DNA from: a virus
IMG/VR virus record: IMGVR_UViG_3300021438_000032
Span: 1-39,702 of that record
Length of the DNA stretch: 39,702 nt
Strand: one strand, 5' to 3'
The notes under the pieces were generated by a model, which did not search any database, was not told the DNA's origin, and was given only the letters and a program-made list of their open reading frames with translations. The position numbers and the translations under genes were made by a program. Of this stretch, positions 19,387-32,103 are shown one piece after another (position 1 is the stretch's first letter; every line of letters starts with the position of its first letter).

Positions 19387-22362
19387 TCATTCTATATTCC
19401 CTAATAATCTCGATATTAGATTATTAGCGTCGTTGTAGTAATCCTCATTAACGCCAATAGCAGACAACAGGTGTGGGTTAGCTCCAACAGCACCTTGTCT
19501 AGCATGGAACAGGTTGTAAGGAGACATGATACCAGAATGTTTAATGCCTCTTGAGTCCGTACCTTTGTACCTTACTCCTAACAAACCAGTCTCTATTGGC
19601 CATCCACCTTTAACGTGCCCTTTGGCAGCAAGCTTTTGGATTGGACTTCCAACCAGACTATCTGGTGTCATAAGGATTCTTTCTAGTAGTGGCTGTTTAG
19701 ACACTTCGGAGTTAAGCCCTTGGGTATTTAATGCACCGTGTTGCTTAGATAGTAGTTCACCAAGAGTTGCTGCATGTTGCAAAGCTATTTTAGGGTCAAC
19801 GTCGTTACCTTTGAAGTCATCTATGCTAATACCACGTCTACGTAAGGAGTCGTTCATAAGCCTGTCGTCAGCTCTAAACGCGTCTTTTATCCAGTTCAAA
19901 TCTATGTCACCACCTTGAGTCATTCCTTTGTCCAACGTCTTGGCCATAGCATACTTTGACCTAACGTCTCGTATTTCCTTTTCTGTCATACTTGAGTTGA
20001 GCTTGTATCCTTCATCGTAAGCATCAGACACAAACTTACTAAATGGCTTGAACTGGTCTGCATGGGCTGAGTTTAAACCAAGCACTTCACCACTGTTGTA
20101 CATGTTGTTAAGCTGAGTGTTAACCTTCTTACTTAACTGGCTCATAGCAGTACCAGGTACCTCAACAGGAATAAACTTCCCTGTTATTGGGTCACGAGTT
20201 TCTGCAACTTGAGTTTTAACTTTGTTAAGATAGCTTTTTAAACCATCGTACAATGGCTGTAAAGCTGGGTCTTGGTTTAAGCCCTCTTTAGCTAACATCT
20301 TGGCTTCATGGGTGTTTAAAAACTTAACCTCTTCGTCAGTTATGTTAGCACCTTTTCCACCAGCCTTTTGGTTAGCAAACTTCAAAGTCCTAAAGAATGG
20401 AGCTATCTCAGCTTTAAACTTATTCTCATAGCCTACCGGTGCTGACAAATGTAAGTTCTTTAGCTCATCACCAAGACTTTTTAGCTCAGCAGAGTCTATA
20501 GTTTTTGGTACAAACTGAGGTGTACGCTTTGTGTATCCAAGAACTGTCTGTAGGTGATTATTAGCTAAATCATACAGCTGCCTGTCTGTAGCATCTGTGC
20601 TTGTACCCAGCTTAGCTACAAACGCTTTCATTTCCTCTAAAGCATCAGGTGTAAACCTGCCGGTTGTTTCATTTTGTATCTTATCAAATTTTGAACCAAG
20701 AAAGCGTTTGGAGGAATCAACAACGTCTGGTGTAAACTCCTCAAACTTATTAAAGTCAAAATCTTTACCATGTTGTTGCTTGTAAAAATCAGCAAACTCT
20801 TTTTGGTCTAGTCCAAGAACGTCACGAGCCATAGTTTTGTTAACGTTCTTTTGGTCAATCATCCGTTCAGTATTAACGTACCCAGCAGTTTTTGGATTTG
20901 TGCCAGCATAATGGTATCCAGCCTGTAGCTCAGGGTTATTGTACCTCAAGCCTGTTGAACCTTGCCAACCATTCTTACGAAAATAGTCAACAGAGTCTTG
21001 GTAATTCTTGTTTAACGGAACTCTACCTTCTACATCCAAGTGTGCAAGCTTTGGGCCAAAAACGTGCGCAAGTACGCCACCAGATAGTCCATATAAAGCA
21101 CCTTCCTCAGCTGACTGGTCTGGTCTTGACCATCCCTCAGCAAGGCCTTGCACTGTGCCACCAGTTATTTGGCCTGGTGCCATTTTAAGGTAAGGGTTGT
21201 CAGTGTAGCCTTTAATTCTGTTTAGCTTAAAACCTTTTTCTATTGCGTTTGGAATAGCTATCTCAGCGTCAGCCTGTGAACCTTTGCCAAGTGCGTGCAA
21301 AAGTTTTAGCATAAGTGATGAAGTTTCACTCTTGGTTGTATCAACTCCTTTAACAGCTAGTTTAGCAAGGTTACCAACTGTTGCATCACCTATGGCTGTA
21401 GTAGTTGGACCCATAAGCGCTCCACCAACACCGTAAGGTACCATGTCACCAATAAAGCCAGACATACCTTGCACTTTGGTTAAAATGTCCCTAGCAGGAG
21501 CAGACTCTTTTAGAGCTTCGTTGTCATCACCACTATTAGCTATAGCAGCATCTTTTTTAGCAGCATACTCATTAAGTATTTGCGGAAATAAACCTTTATC
21601 AGCCCAGTTATGTGCTGCCATACTAGCGCCAACATCAACTATGTTACCAATTCCTGTAGTAAGCATATCAGATGTGTGCCCAGCACCTAGCATGAACCTA
21701 CTGTTAGGATGCAAGTTATTACCAAAATCTGCTCCAATTCCAGGGATGTAGTCGGTTATTTTAGTTCCACTACCTCCAATTGCCGCAGGTCTCGGTATGT
21801 AGTCGTACCAATTGTTTCCTGGTCCAGTTTTAAGTGGCCAAGTATTATTTCTTATTAAAGGCAGCTTGTCTAACACGTTTGCCTTGGACATGTACGATAG
21901 CACTTTTGAGTCAGCAACGTCTGCGCCAGTAGTATTTTGTGTTTGAGAAGTGTCTAATAAAGTGAACGGCATACCAGGTAACGCTTTGGTGTCTTTGTAT
22001 AAAAGCTTTTCGCCTGGAGACAGGTTAGTGTAATACTTACCTTCCTCTTCTATGTCACGTGCTTCTTGGCTTAAGTATTTGAACGTAGGAGTCTGTTCAA
22101 AAGGTGGTGGTTGACCGTACTCTTGGTTTAACTTTTGTGAGCGCAATTCTTGTGGCGATAGTTGTGCTGTAGCATTTGAGATTTGGTTTTTTAGCTTGTA
22201 CTCCTCAAGCAATTTTAGTGCGCCTTCCATATCGCCACTGGCGTACGAAGCTTTTATTTTTTGCTCAATAGGTTGTGATGACTCCAATTGACCTAGTATG
22301 GACTCGGCTTTGTCATAGTCACCATTGGCTATAGCATCTTTGTAATCATCTTGTAGTGACAT
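19387..22362 (-). CDS. Large internal virion/ejection protein candidate
   Basis: This 991-aa protein is the largest in the genome. The N-terminus (1-55) is made of short helices reminiscent of TPR-like repeats (ANGDYDKAESILGQLE, ASGDMEGALKLLEE). Residues about 290-420 include Gly/Ala-rich, moderately hydrophobic stretches (MVPYGVGGALMGPTTT), as in proteins that enter the cell envelope during DNA ejection. The rest is mostly alpha-helical. Size, late position and adjacency to a transglycosylase protein match internal core proteins of podoviruses (T7 gp15/gp16 analogues), but I see no sequence signature that proves it. It overlaps the transglycosylase stop by 1 bp. Confidence 0.7.
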   Translation of the reverse strand: MSLQDDYKDAIANGDYDKAESILGQLESSQPIEQKIKASYASGDMEGALKLLEEYKLKNQISNATAQLSPQELRSQKLNQEYGQPPPFEQTPTFKYLSQEARDIEEEGKYYTNLSPGEKLLYKDTKALPGMPFTLLDTSQTQNTTGADVADSKVLSYMSKANVLDKLPLIRNNTWPLKTGPGNNWYDYIPRPAAIGGSGTKITDYIPGIGADFGNNLHPNSRFMLGAGHTSDMLTTGIGNIVDVGASMAAHNWADKGLFPQILNEYAAKKDAAIANSGDDNEALKESAPARDILTKVQGMSGFIGDMVPYGVGGALMGPTTTAIGDATVGNLAKLAVKGVDTTKSETSSLMLKLLHALGKGSQADAEIAIPNAIEKGFKLNRIKGYTDNPYLKMAPGQITGGTVQGLAEGWSRPDQSAEEGALYGLSGGVLAHVFGPKLAHLDVEGRVPLNKNYQDSVDYFRKNGWQGSTGLRYNNPELQAGYHYAGTNPKTAGYVNTERMIDQKNVNKTMARDVLGLDQKEFADFYKQQHGKDFDFNKFEEFTPDVVDSSKRFLGSKFDKIQNETTGRFTPDALEEMKAFVAKLGTSTDATDRQLYDLANNHLQTVLGYTKRTPQFVPKTIDSAELKSLGDELKNLHLSAPVGYENKFKAEIAPFFRTLKFANQKAGGKGANITDEEVKFLNTHEAKMLAKEGLNQDPALQPLYDGLKSYLNKVKTQVAETRDPITGKFIPVEVPGTAMSQLSKKVNTQLNNMYNSGEVLGLNSAHADQFKPFSKFVSDAYDEGYKLNSSMTEKEIRDVRSKYAMAKTLDKGMTQGGDIDLNWIKDAFRADDRLMNDSLRRRGISIDDFKGNDVDPKIALQHAATLGELLSKQHGALNTQGLNSEVSKQPLLERILMTPDSLVGSPIQKLAAKGHVKGGWPIETGLLGVRYKGTDSRGIKHSGIMSPYNLFHARQGAVGANPHLLSAIGVNEDYYNDANNLISRLLGNIE

Positions 22363-23903
22363 TATTGTATCCCCAATTTTTTAGCGCGCTCTTCTAATGC
22401 GGCTTTACGCGCTTCGTTCTTGGCTTTACCATCTGGTGATTGGTCAAATATTTTTTTAACCAAAGGATGGCTAGCATTGTACTCAGCTTGTTTTTTAGCT
22501 ACATCAGCTTTACTTCCAGCATAGCTATCGACAATTTTGTTAACATACTCCTTGGTTTCTTTATAAGGAGGTATGCCGTCATACTTATCAACAGCTCCTG
22601 GTCCTGCGTTATAAGCGGCCAACGCTTCTGGAACATTGCCGTATGTGTCTAGCTGTCTTTTCAAATACTCAACGCCACCAAAAATATTTTGCACAGGGTC
22701 ATTGACGTTAGTTACACCGAGCTGTTTTGCTGTACTAGGCATTAACTGCATAAGTCCGCCTGCTCCCTTAGGGCTAACGGCATTTGGGTTACCGCCACTT
22801 TCTTGCCCAATAACGCCTCTAATTAAATCAGGGTCAACGCCGTGTTTAGCGGCAGCTGCGTTAATAATATCATCGTAGCTATTTTGGCCTACAGGTTGCT
22901 GCAAAGCTGGGCCAGCTCTATTTATAGCTCCGGCATGCAAGCTTTTTAAAGACTCTAGTTTAGTAGATAAGTCTTTATCACCCCACTGAGGGATGTATGC
23001 ATTAGCCTTTTCTTCAGCCTCAGCCGCTGAGAAGCCTGAACCTGTAAGAACGTGCACTACCATTGTTTTTGCTTCAGCAGCCTTGGCCTCAAACTTTTGG
23101 CGCTCTGGTGACATCTGTGCTCGACCATAGTCCTTAAGTATAGGAATGCCTGTTGCTGCAGCTACACTACCTAAGTAACTTTTGTCAGTAATATCAGGAG
23201 TCATACTCATAGTCTTTGACATGGACTCTAGCTGACCTATAGCGTCACCTAATCCTTGTGCGTACATAGCTGTTTTAGCTTGGTCTTCCGTGACAGCTTT
23301 GGGCCTAGCTGTAACTTCTCCAGTCTTTGTATTAAGCATAGCAGGTACGTCTCTAGGTATGCCCCAATTATCCTTGTCTAAAGTAGAAGCTGGCACCATT
23401 TGCTTGCCGTCTCCAACGTTGATATTAGTACTAGCATGACTTAATTTCATAAACTCAGACATTCTTGCTTGTTCCTCCGGAGAAGCATTTTGCCAATCTG
23501 GATATGATATTTTCTCGTCGTACTTTGCAGCAATCTTTTTCTGCTTCTCATCCTCAGCTATTTTCATAGCATAAGAAACCAGCTGTGGATTACCAGACTT
23601 AAGCATTGCTTGCACCTGAGGGTCATCAGATAGTTCAGACTCGTGACCAACAACAGCTTGAGCTTGCTGTGCTTCTAAAGCTGCTTTTTGCTTTAAATGA
23701 GCCTCATACTGGTCTTCTTGCTGCTTCTTTTGTAGAGCAGCTTCTGCGTACATGCCCCCATAGTCGGTCATTTGCGGCATCTGCATTTGAGTCATTTGAG
23801 GTGCCTGATTCTGACTTAAAAATTGCATAATCGGCCCTAATCCTTCTGACTGCTGTTGAGTAGCTTGAGGCTTAGTCATTTGTAGTAAATCAACTAGGTT
23901 CAT
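22362..23903 (-). CDS. Virion lytic transglycosylase
   Basis: This 513-aa structural protein has a C-terminal SLT domain (about 342-470) that cuts peptidoglycan during infection. Catalytic E368 lies in GQESGG, followed by the conserved SPKGAGGLMQLMP (377-389) and ALAAYNAGPGAVDKY (427-441). The first 340 residues are Gln-rich and helical and probably fold into the internal core. A peptidoglycan layer in the infection path implies a Gram-negative-type envelope or at least a murein barrier. Element D ends 10 bp upstream of the ATG at 23903; the ribosome site is only a weak GAG. Confidence 0.9.
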   Translation of the reverse strand: MNLVDLLQMTKPQATQQQSEGLGPIMQFLSQNQAPQMTQMQMPQMTDYGGMYAEAALQKKQQEDQYEAHLKQKAALEAQQAQAVVGHESELSDDPQVQAMLKSGNPQLVSYAMKIAEDEKQKKIAAKYDEKISYPDWQNASPEEQARMSEFMKLSHASTNINVGDGKQMVPASTLDKDNWGIPRDVPAMLNTKTGEVTARPKAVTEDQAKTAMYAQGLGDAIGQLESMSKTMSMTPDITDKSYLGSVAAATGIPILKDYGRAQMSPERQKFEAKAAEAKTMVVHVLTGSGFSAAEAEEKANAYIPQWGDKDLSTKLESLKSLHAGAINRAGPALQQPVGQNSYDDIINAAAAKHGVDPDLIRGVIGQESGGNPNAVSPKGAGGLMQLMPSTAKQLGVTNVNDPVQNIFGGVEYLKRQLDTYGNVPEALAAYNAGPGAVDKYDGIPPYKETKEYVNKIVDSYAGSKADVAKKQAEYNASHPLVKKIFDQSPDGKAKNEARKAALEERAKKLGIQ

Positions 23904-23913
23904 TTTAAATTCT

Positions 23914-23998
23914 CGATTTAAGAAGAGAAAATTTTTAATCTATATATCAATATCAGATTTAATTTTTCATTCAAATAAGTTTATATAGAGTTCGATTA
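23914..23998. repeat. Dispersed intergenic element, copy D
   Basis: Blocks CGATTTAAG (23914), TTTTCATT (23964, one extra base in the first spacer) and TAGAGTTCGAT (23986) match the other copies. TCTATATA in its middle can pair with TATATAGA at the right block. It occupies the gap between the 284-aa gene and the transglycosylase gene. Confidence 0.85.
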
Positions 23999-24036
23999 TT
24001 TATCATTTTTTTGAATGGTTTTTAACCTAAAATTAA

Positions 24037-24891
24037 TTACCCAAATAGATTGCCAAAACCGACACTATTACCTTTGCTCTTTCCTGACGATGAGCCAGAT
24101 GAAGTGCCGCTGCTAAGTATTGTTGGCTGGCCAATTATATTGGACAAACCTTGTATGTTACCCCATCCGGCAGATGCAGGTGCTAAAGCTCCAAGGCCAA
24201 GATTTTGCATACCTTCACCCATACCAAGTGCGCCTGTAGAAGCACCATTCTGCGCTCCTAACATTCCTGACAGCATCTGTTGGCGTGCTAAAGTACCCTG
24301 GTCAGCTTGCTGAGCAATCATTAGTTTATTGCTTAAATCTTTGTCGAACGTATTGTAGCCAACGTCTGCAAGGTTCTTTTGCAGGTTGCTATTAATGTCA
24401 TAGTTACCAAGTGCGGTAGCGACACCTTGTCTTGAGCCGCCAGACATACCTGAACCTGTAGCCCTGGCATCTAAAGTACGCATCATATTGTCTCGTGCTC
24501 TATTAGCATCTCCAACAAAAGAAGCCTTCATAGCATCGGCATAATTATTGCCGTTGCCACCCATCATTTGAGAGTAGATTGACGATGTAGCCGATGGAGA
24601 ATTTAAAGAGTTATTTAGACTACTCATTAGCTGATTGCCAATACCAAGGTTTGCGTATGCTCCACCGTTTAGTTGTTGTTGCCAAGCAGGTATAGCTGAA
24701 CCAATTACTTGGTTAGCGGTATTTTGAGCTGTTTGTTGCCCTGGACCTACATACTGCTGATTTTGGTTAAATACACCATTGGCTAAACCATACAAGTTTG
24801 ATAATGCTGCATTCTGCGGCGCATTAACAAATTGCTGCATCTGACTTTGGTTGTTTGCACTTTGTTTATTTTTGCTTAGTGACGCGCCCAT
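24037..24891 (-). CDS. Gln/Asn/Gly-rich virion protein, possible internal protein
   Basis: This 284-aa protein is rich in Gln, Asn, Ser and Gly with a long low-complexity tail (SSGTSSGSSSGKSKG). The middle (NYADAMKASFVGDANRARDNMMRTLDARATGSGMSGGSRQGVA, in parts) resembles proteins annotated as tail or DNA-ejection proteins in podoviruses. It lies in the internal-protein group, between the zincin-like protein and the transglycosylase. The function is inferred from context. Confidence 0.6.
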   Translation of the reverse strand: MGASLSKNKQSANNQSQMQQFVNAPQNAALSNLYGLANGVFNQNQQYVGPGQQTAQNTANQVIGSAIPAWQQQLNGGAYANLGIGNQLMSSLNNSLNSPSATSSIYSQMMGGNGNNYADAMKASFVGDANRARDNMMRTLDARATGSGMSGGSRQGVATALGNYDINSNLQKNLADVGYNTFDKDLSNKLMIAQQADQGTLARQQMLSGMLGAQNGASTGALGMGEGMQNLGLGALAPASAGWGNIQGLSNIIGQPTILSSGTSSGSSSGKSKGNSVGFGNLFG

Positions 24892-24902
24892 GTTATTCCC
24901 CT

Positions 24903-25700
24903 TTATTTAAGCTTTGGTAAGCTAGTATAGTCATTGTTTTTGAATCTTAACTCTCGCATCCTAGCCGACTGCTCGTAAGGTAAGTTTAAATACTGCTCGT
25001 ACGTTTTAGGCGTTTGAGGCTTAAAAATTTCAGGTATTGTAAGTTTATGGTCTAACTCATGCAAGAACGTATTGTACATGTCTTTGTCCTTAGCACTTAA
25101 ATTTATAAGCATAGACTTAGGATTGTATGAGCCTTCATTTTCTGCGTGCGACCGCATTACTACATACTCATCTTTTAGCCACGGATAGTTTTTAAACAAC
25201 TCTGGGTGGTTTACTATTCTACCAAGTGGTGCACTTACATCATGCATTCTTGCTTCGGCTATGCTTTTAAGCTTGGCTATTTCAGCTAAATTAAAGCCTG
25301 TTCCAGCGTCAGATATTTCGCCTACCAAAGTATTTCCTAACGGATGGTACCCTGTTTGTTTCCACACTGAAGCTAAATCTTCACCTTTAGATATTTTTGC
25401 TTTGGCCATACTTGATAAAACTTTAGAATAGCTAGTTGCTGATGGAAGCTTAACTGTGCCCAACGTACCAGCTCCTTTAGGGGCAAATGGCAAGCTACCA
25501 GTCATTGCAGAAGCTGCTACATTAAAAGCATCCTCAATATTAGGATTACTCATTCCGCGTTTAAAACTATCGTACACTGACTGCGCGCCATTGTACGCTA
25601 CTCTAGGCCCTGACGTAAAAGAATACAAAGCCTTATCTACCATAGGACTATTGCTATCTACTGACACGTTACCAGAGATGTAATCCCATAAGTTAGCCAT
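24903..25700 (-). CDS. Zincin-like (HELDH) virion-module protein
   Basis: This 265-aa protein has a metalloprotease-type motif H214-E-L-D-H218 in FLHELDHKL, followed by YLNLPYEQSAR (237-247), where E243 could be the third metal ligand. This pairing is typical of the metallopeptidase domains in phage polyvalent proteins delivered with the DNA. Residues 1-75 are unrelated and may anchor it in the virion. Its place between tail/fibre and internal-protein genes supports packaging in the particle. It could process internal proteins or cut a host target after ejection. It overlaps the GNAT-like gene by 8 bp. Confidence 0.7.
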   Translation of the reverse strand: MANLWDYISGNVSVDSNSPMVDKALYSFTSGPRVAYNGAQSVYDSFKRGMSNPNIEDAFNVAASAMTGSLPFAPKGAGTLGTVKLPSATSYSKVLSSMAKAKISKGEDLASVWKQTGYHPLGNTLVGEISDAGTGFNLAEIAKLKSIAEARMHDVSAPLGRIVNHPELFKNYPWLKDEYVVMRSHAENEGSYNPKSMLINLSAKDKDMYNTFLHELDHKLTIPEIFKPQTPKTYEQYLNLPYEQSARMRELRFKNNDYTSLPKLK

Positions 25701-26128
25701 CCGACTCTCCAGTTAAATCGTATTTAATAACTTCATAGCATGACTTCCAATTTAAATCGTGCTGTTTTAGTTTTCGTAACCAACCTGTACGAGCCGCCAT
25801 GCCTCGCAGCTCAGTACATCCAAACTGCTTGGCAATGTCTTTGCACATGTAAAAAAACTGCTCGCCCCATTCATCTATGTGGCTGCCGCCAATTATTGGA
25901 ATATACAACGCTTTAAGACCAGTGTCAAATGTCTGAATCTCTAAAGTAGCTACACCAAATAATCTTGCGCCGCTTGTCACAATTATTAACGTGCTTTTTC
26001 CGTCAAGTATAGACACTTTAATACCGTCAACAGACAGTTCATTGCTGCTTACTTCTATAACAGATAGAAGTCGTTGAGATACTTCAAACCAAACATACTC
26101 AAGCAACGATGGAGGTATTACTGTAAAA

Positions 26129-26136
<8 letters not shown>
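25693..26136 (-). CDS. GNAT-like phage protein
   Basis: This 147-aa protein resembles small acetyltransferase-fold proteins often found near podovirus tail-fibre genes: central strands (FGVATLEIQTF, ALYIPIIGGS), a helix (FFYMCKDIAKQFGCTELRGMAARTGW) and a final strand. The acetyl-CoA loop is not convincing, so activity is uncertain. I chose the ATG at 26136, which overlaps the stop of the upstream zinc-finger-like gene (ATGTATAA). A longer frame begins at 26232 but overlaps that gene extensively. Confidence 0.6.
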
Positions 26137-29750
<3,614 letters not shown>

Positions 29751-29969
29751 TTGCTATCGCTTCTGCCAACTGGTTGGATGCTTGTATTTGGCCGTATGTT
29801 GCTTTAGTGTTATCCATAATCAGTATGGCTTGCGACACTATAGCGCATTGTTTTTTATCTACTTGCTCGCCTGTTTGAGGGTCTACGCCTTTTAATTCTA
29901 GCAGCCAAGCGCACACGTGAATCTTGTTATCTTTTATTGTCTCGCATGCATGACCTAAAGGACATGTAA

Positions 29970-30626
29970 CTAATTTTTCGAGCATAAAATTAGTCCTAAG
30001 TATCGTGGTGACCAGTTTGCCCCGCCTGTGTTATTATCTATAGTTAAACTTGATAAAGTGTGCGTATGGTCGCCGGCGGTACCAATAGTGGCTGTAGATA
30101 TTTCTATATTACCAGTTCCACCAAAAATATTACCTGGTCCACCAACAACTGGGTCTACTACTTGTGAAGGTGTAAACGAGTGCGTATGACTGCCTGCAGA
30201 GTCAGTAGTGCCGCCTGACGCATGGTGGTTATGCGTCGGCACTTTATCATTCAATAAAGGGTCATCTGTACCCGCTGATGTATGCCCTGTAGTACCACCA
30301 ACTACTAACATTCTGGTAGTAGGTTGACTAACAAGCGTCCACCCTGTTGGAGGCGCTGCGTTATAAAAAGGCAGTACTGTACCAGCTGGAAATGTGGCGT
30401 TACCTATAAGCGTCATTATATCGGCATTTAAACCATGTAAATGGTTTAACTCGTCTTCAGTAGCAATAATTTGCTTGTTAAAGCCATTTCCGCCTGAACC
30501 TGGAAAAGTGCTTTTTAGCACTGATTTTATAAGCCTTAAATGGTTATCGCCAAACGTACCACTATCCGTGCCTAAAGGCCAAGAAGAATTTAATGCGCTA
30601 ATAAAAGAAGCAGTCTCTAAACCCAT
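29970..30626 (-). CDS. Tail-collar/fibre-tip protein with His-rich knob
   Basis: This 218-aa protein starts with a phage tail-collar-type segment (SSWPLGTDSGTFGDNHLRLIK, in parts) and GTVLPFYNAAPPTGWTLV. The C-terminal half carries regularly spaced HxH motifs (THNHH, SHTHSF, DHTHTL) and ends NWSPRYLGLILCSKN, as in receptor-binding tips whose His residues hold metal ions in a trimer. It lies next to the adaptor gene and is likely a second host-contact protein. Confidence 0.8.
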   Translation of the reverse strand: MGLETASFISALNSSWPLGTDSGTFGDNHLRLIKSVLKSTFPGSGGNGFNKQIIATEDELNHLHGLNADIMTLIGNATFPAGTVLPFYNAAPPTGWTLVSQPTTRMLVVGGTTGHTSAGTDDPLLNDKVPTHNHHASGGTTDSAGSHTHSFTPSQVVDPVVGGPGNIFGGTGNIEISTATIGTAGDHTHTLSSLTIDNNTGGANWSPRYLGLILCSKN

Positions 30627-30630
30627 GGCG

Positions 30631-31251
30631 CTATCCTAATTTTTGTTGTAAAGGCGTTGTACCTGACCATTGTGTTCTATAGTCGGTGTTTTCAATATTG
30701 TCCAGTTCTTTTTGAAATCGTGCGTCCCATGCAGCTGCGGCCTCAGCATCTTTAACAAACGCATAAAGTTCTACTAATAAACCAAATATATACACTTGAG
30801 GACTGCTTATAGAAAGCCAATTCTCATCGTCTGTGGCCTCTAGTGCAGGCAACTGTTGCTCATAACGAATATGCAGCTCTTGTGAACCATCATCTTTTAT
30901 CTGATATGCAAGCTGTATTGCACCATTTGTTACCGTATAATAAGGTTTTGACACACCGTTAGCTATAACTTTATTTAAATAGGCTTCGCTTATATATTGA
31001 AAAATAACTTCTATACCAGATGTTTCAACTAACTTTACCTGCTTTAAAAATAAAACATCGGCAGGGAATGCAAAGGTCTGGTTTGTAGTTGTAATAGGTA
31101 TAACAGAATCTTTTAAGCTTAACCGTGTAGTAAGCACGCTATTTATACGCCCTTCTACAATAGGTATCCATGATAAAAAGTTGTTTGATACTTCTGTATC
31201 GTACCTATCAGAATATCCTAAAGCAGCTGTTTTTATTTGAAGTAAATTCAT
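30631..31251 (-). CDS. Head-tail adaptor (tail tubular A-like)
   Basis: This 206-aa protein fits podovirus adaptor proteins, which sit under the portal. It has an N-terminal helical bundle (MNLLQIKTAALGYSDRY), a central beta domain (VIPITTTNQTFAFPAD, VKLVETSG) and a C-terminal helix pair (PQVYIFGLLVELYAFVKDAEAAAAW). Its order, after capsid and before nozzle, agrees. It overlaps the membrane-protein gene by 4 bp. Confidence 0.75.
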   Translation of the reverse strand: MNLLQIKTAALGYSDRYDTEVSNNFLSWIPIVEGRINSVLTTRLSLKDSVIPITTTNQTFAFPADVLFLKQVKLVETSGIEVIFQYISEAYLNKVIANGVSKPYYTVTNGAIQLAYQIKDDGSQELHIRYEQQLPALEATDDENWLSISSPQVYIFGLLVELYAFVKDAEAAAAWDARFQKELDNIENTDYRTQWSGTTPLQQKLG

Positions 31252-31532
31252 TTTTTAGATACCAAAAAGATGTCTTCAAGACGTATTCCATATGCGGATA
31301 TTATAAAACCTACTATTCCGGCGACTACGCCCATAACTGACACACAAGCAAGAATATATAGCTGAGCTTTTAAAATTAAGTGTTCTAGCTTAGCTATATC
31401 CTCTTCACTCTTTTGTAGTTCAGACCTAATAGACTTTCCAAAGCCGTTAAGGTTATCTACACAAGTAGAAACTTTGACTTCCATTGCAGCTACGGTTTGT
31501 AATAATTTTATAATTTCTGATTCATTATCCAT
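31248..31532 (-). CDS. Coiled-coil protein with C-terminal membrane hairpin (XhlA-like)
   Basis: This 94-aa protein has about 60 residues of amphipathic coiled coil followed by a hydrophobic C-terminal stretch (AQLYILACVSVMGVVAGIVGFI, in parts). This layout is like XhlA-type lysis proteins and small phage membrane proteins. I chose ATG 31532 (TAATG overlap with the upstream gene); a longer frame adds five residues. It lies far from the endolysin gene, so a role in the virion or at the membrane during ejection is also possible. Confidence 0.6.
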   Translation of the reverse strand: MDNESEIIKLLQTVAAMEVKVSTCVDNLNGFGKSIRSELQKSEEDIAKLEHLILKAQLYILACVSVMGVVAGIVGFIISAYGIRLEDIFLVSKK

Positions 31533-31849
31533 TATTGCACCAAACAAGCCTTGCCTTCTGGGCTACGTAAAAAACGATTCATCTCACGAGCAGCTACGTC
31601 TTTATCTTTACTAAGTAAGTCGTACCCATCTCTAATAGCTTCATATAGCGTAATCATTGGTATGGTTGCAACCTGGCGGCCAAAAGATTCACCAGATTGC
31701 TTTCCTAAGTCTTGTATAACGCCGGGATTTTTACGCAGCTCTGCATTCCTAGCAAGTATAAAATCTCTGCTAGGTTGGTCAAGCTTTCGAGTTAAAGTTT
31801 CAGTGTGTTCTTGAAAGTGAAACTCTGATGTAAAAATCCCGTCGTTCAT
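31532..31849 (-). CDS. Helical head-module protein, unknown
   Basis: This 105-aa protein is predicted to be mainly helical (TLTRKLDQPSRDFILARNAELRKN; LYEAIRDGYDLLSKDKDVAAREMNRFLRS). Small proteins of this size occur between capsid and adaptor genes in many podoviruses. I do not recognise a defined function. Confidence 0.6.
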   Translation of the reverse strand: MNDGIFTSEFHFQEHTETLTRKLDQPSRDFILARNAELRKNPGVIQDLGKQSGESFGRQVATIPMITLYEAIRDGYDLLSKDKDVAAREMNRFLRSPEGKACLVQ

Positions 31850-32064
31850 TATTTTAAACCTTCTAAAAACATATGCAGCATTGAAAACTCAGCTGCGTTG
31901 AAATCAACTTCTTCGTTTGGCGCAACTGCGCCACATGTAAGTTGCAAGGTTTTACCTGACACATTACGCATCTTTGTATATTTAGCAGGTGCCTCAGCAG
32001 GTGCCTCAGCAGGTGCCTCAGCAGGTGCCTCAGCAATAATTTTAGGTTTAAGTTGTTCAGCCAT
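31849..32064 (-). CDS. Small protein with Ala-Pro-Ala-Glu linker, unknown
   Basis: This 71-aa protein has a stiff (EAPA)4 linker at residues 12-27, encoded by a 12-bp DNA repeat, followed by a compact beta domain (MRNVSGKTLQLTCGAVAPNEEVDFN). Short beta-domain proteins after the capsid gene can be capsid decoration or head-completion factors, but this is a contextual guess. Confidence 0.6.
   Translation of the reverse strand: MAEQLKPKIIAEAPAEAPAEAPAEAPAKYTKMRNVSGKTLQLTCGAVAPNEEVDFNAAEFSMLHMFLEGLK
31985..32035 (-). repeat. 12-bp tandem repeat (Ala-Pro linker)
   Basis: Four copies of GCAGGTGCCTCA (plus strand) encode the Ala-Pro-Ala-Glu linker of the 71-aa protein. All copies are identical, which suggests recent expansion. 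Confidence 0.85.
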
Positions 32065-32103
32065 AATGTATTACTCCAAAGTAGACGTCCTTGTCTTCTA
32101 AAT

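Noticed and set aside
23986-24012. tRNA T-arm reading of TAGAGTTCGATTA in the dispersed element
   Set aside because: TTCGATT resembles a T-loop, but the flanking bases do not pair consistently in the four copies and no cloverleaf fits.
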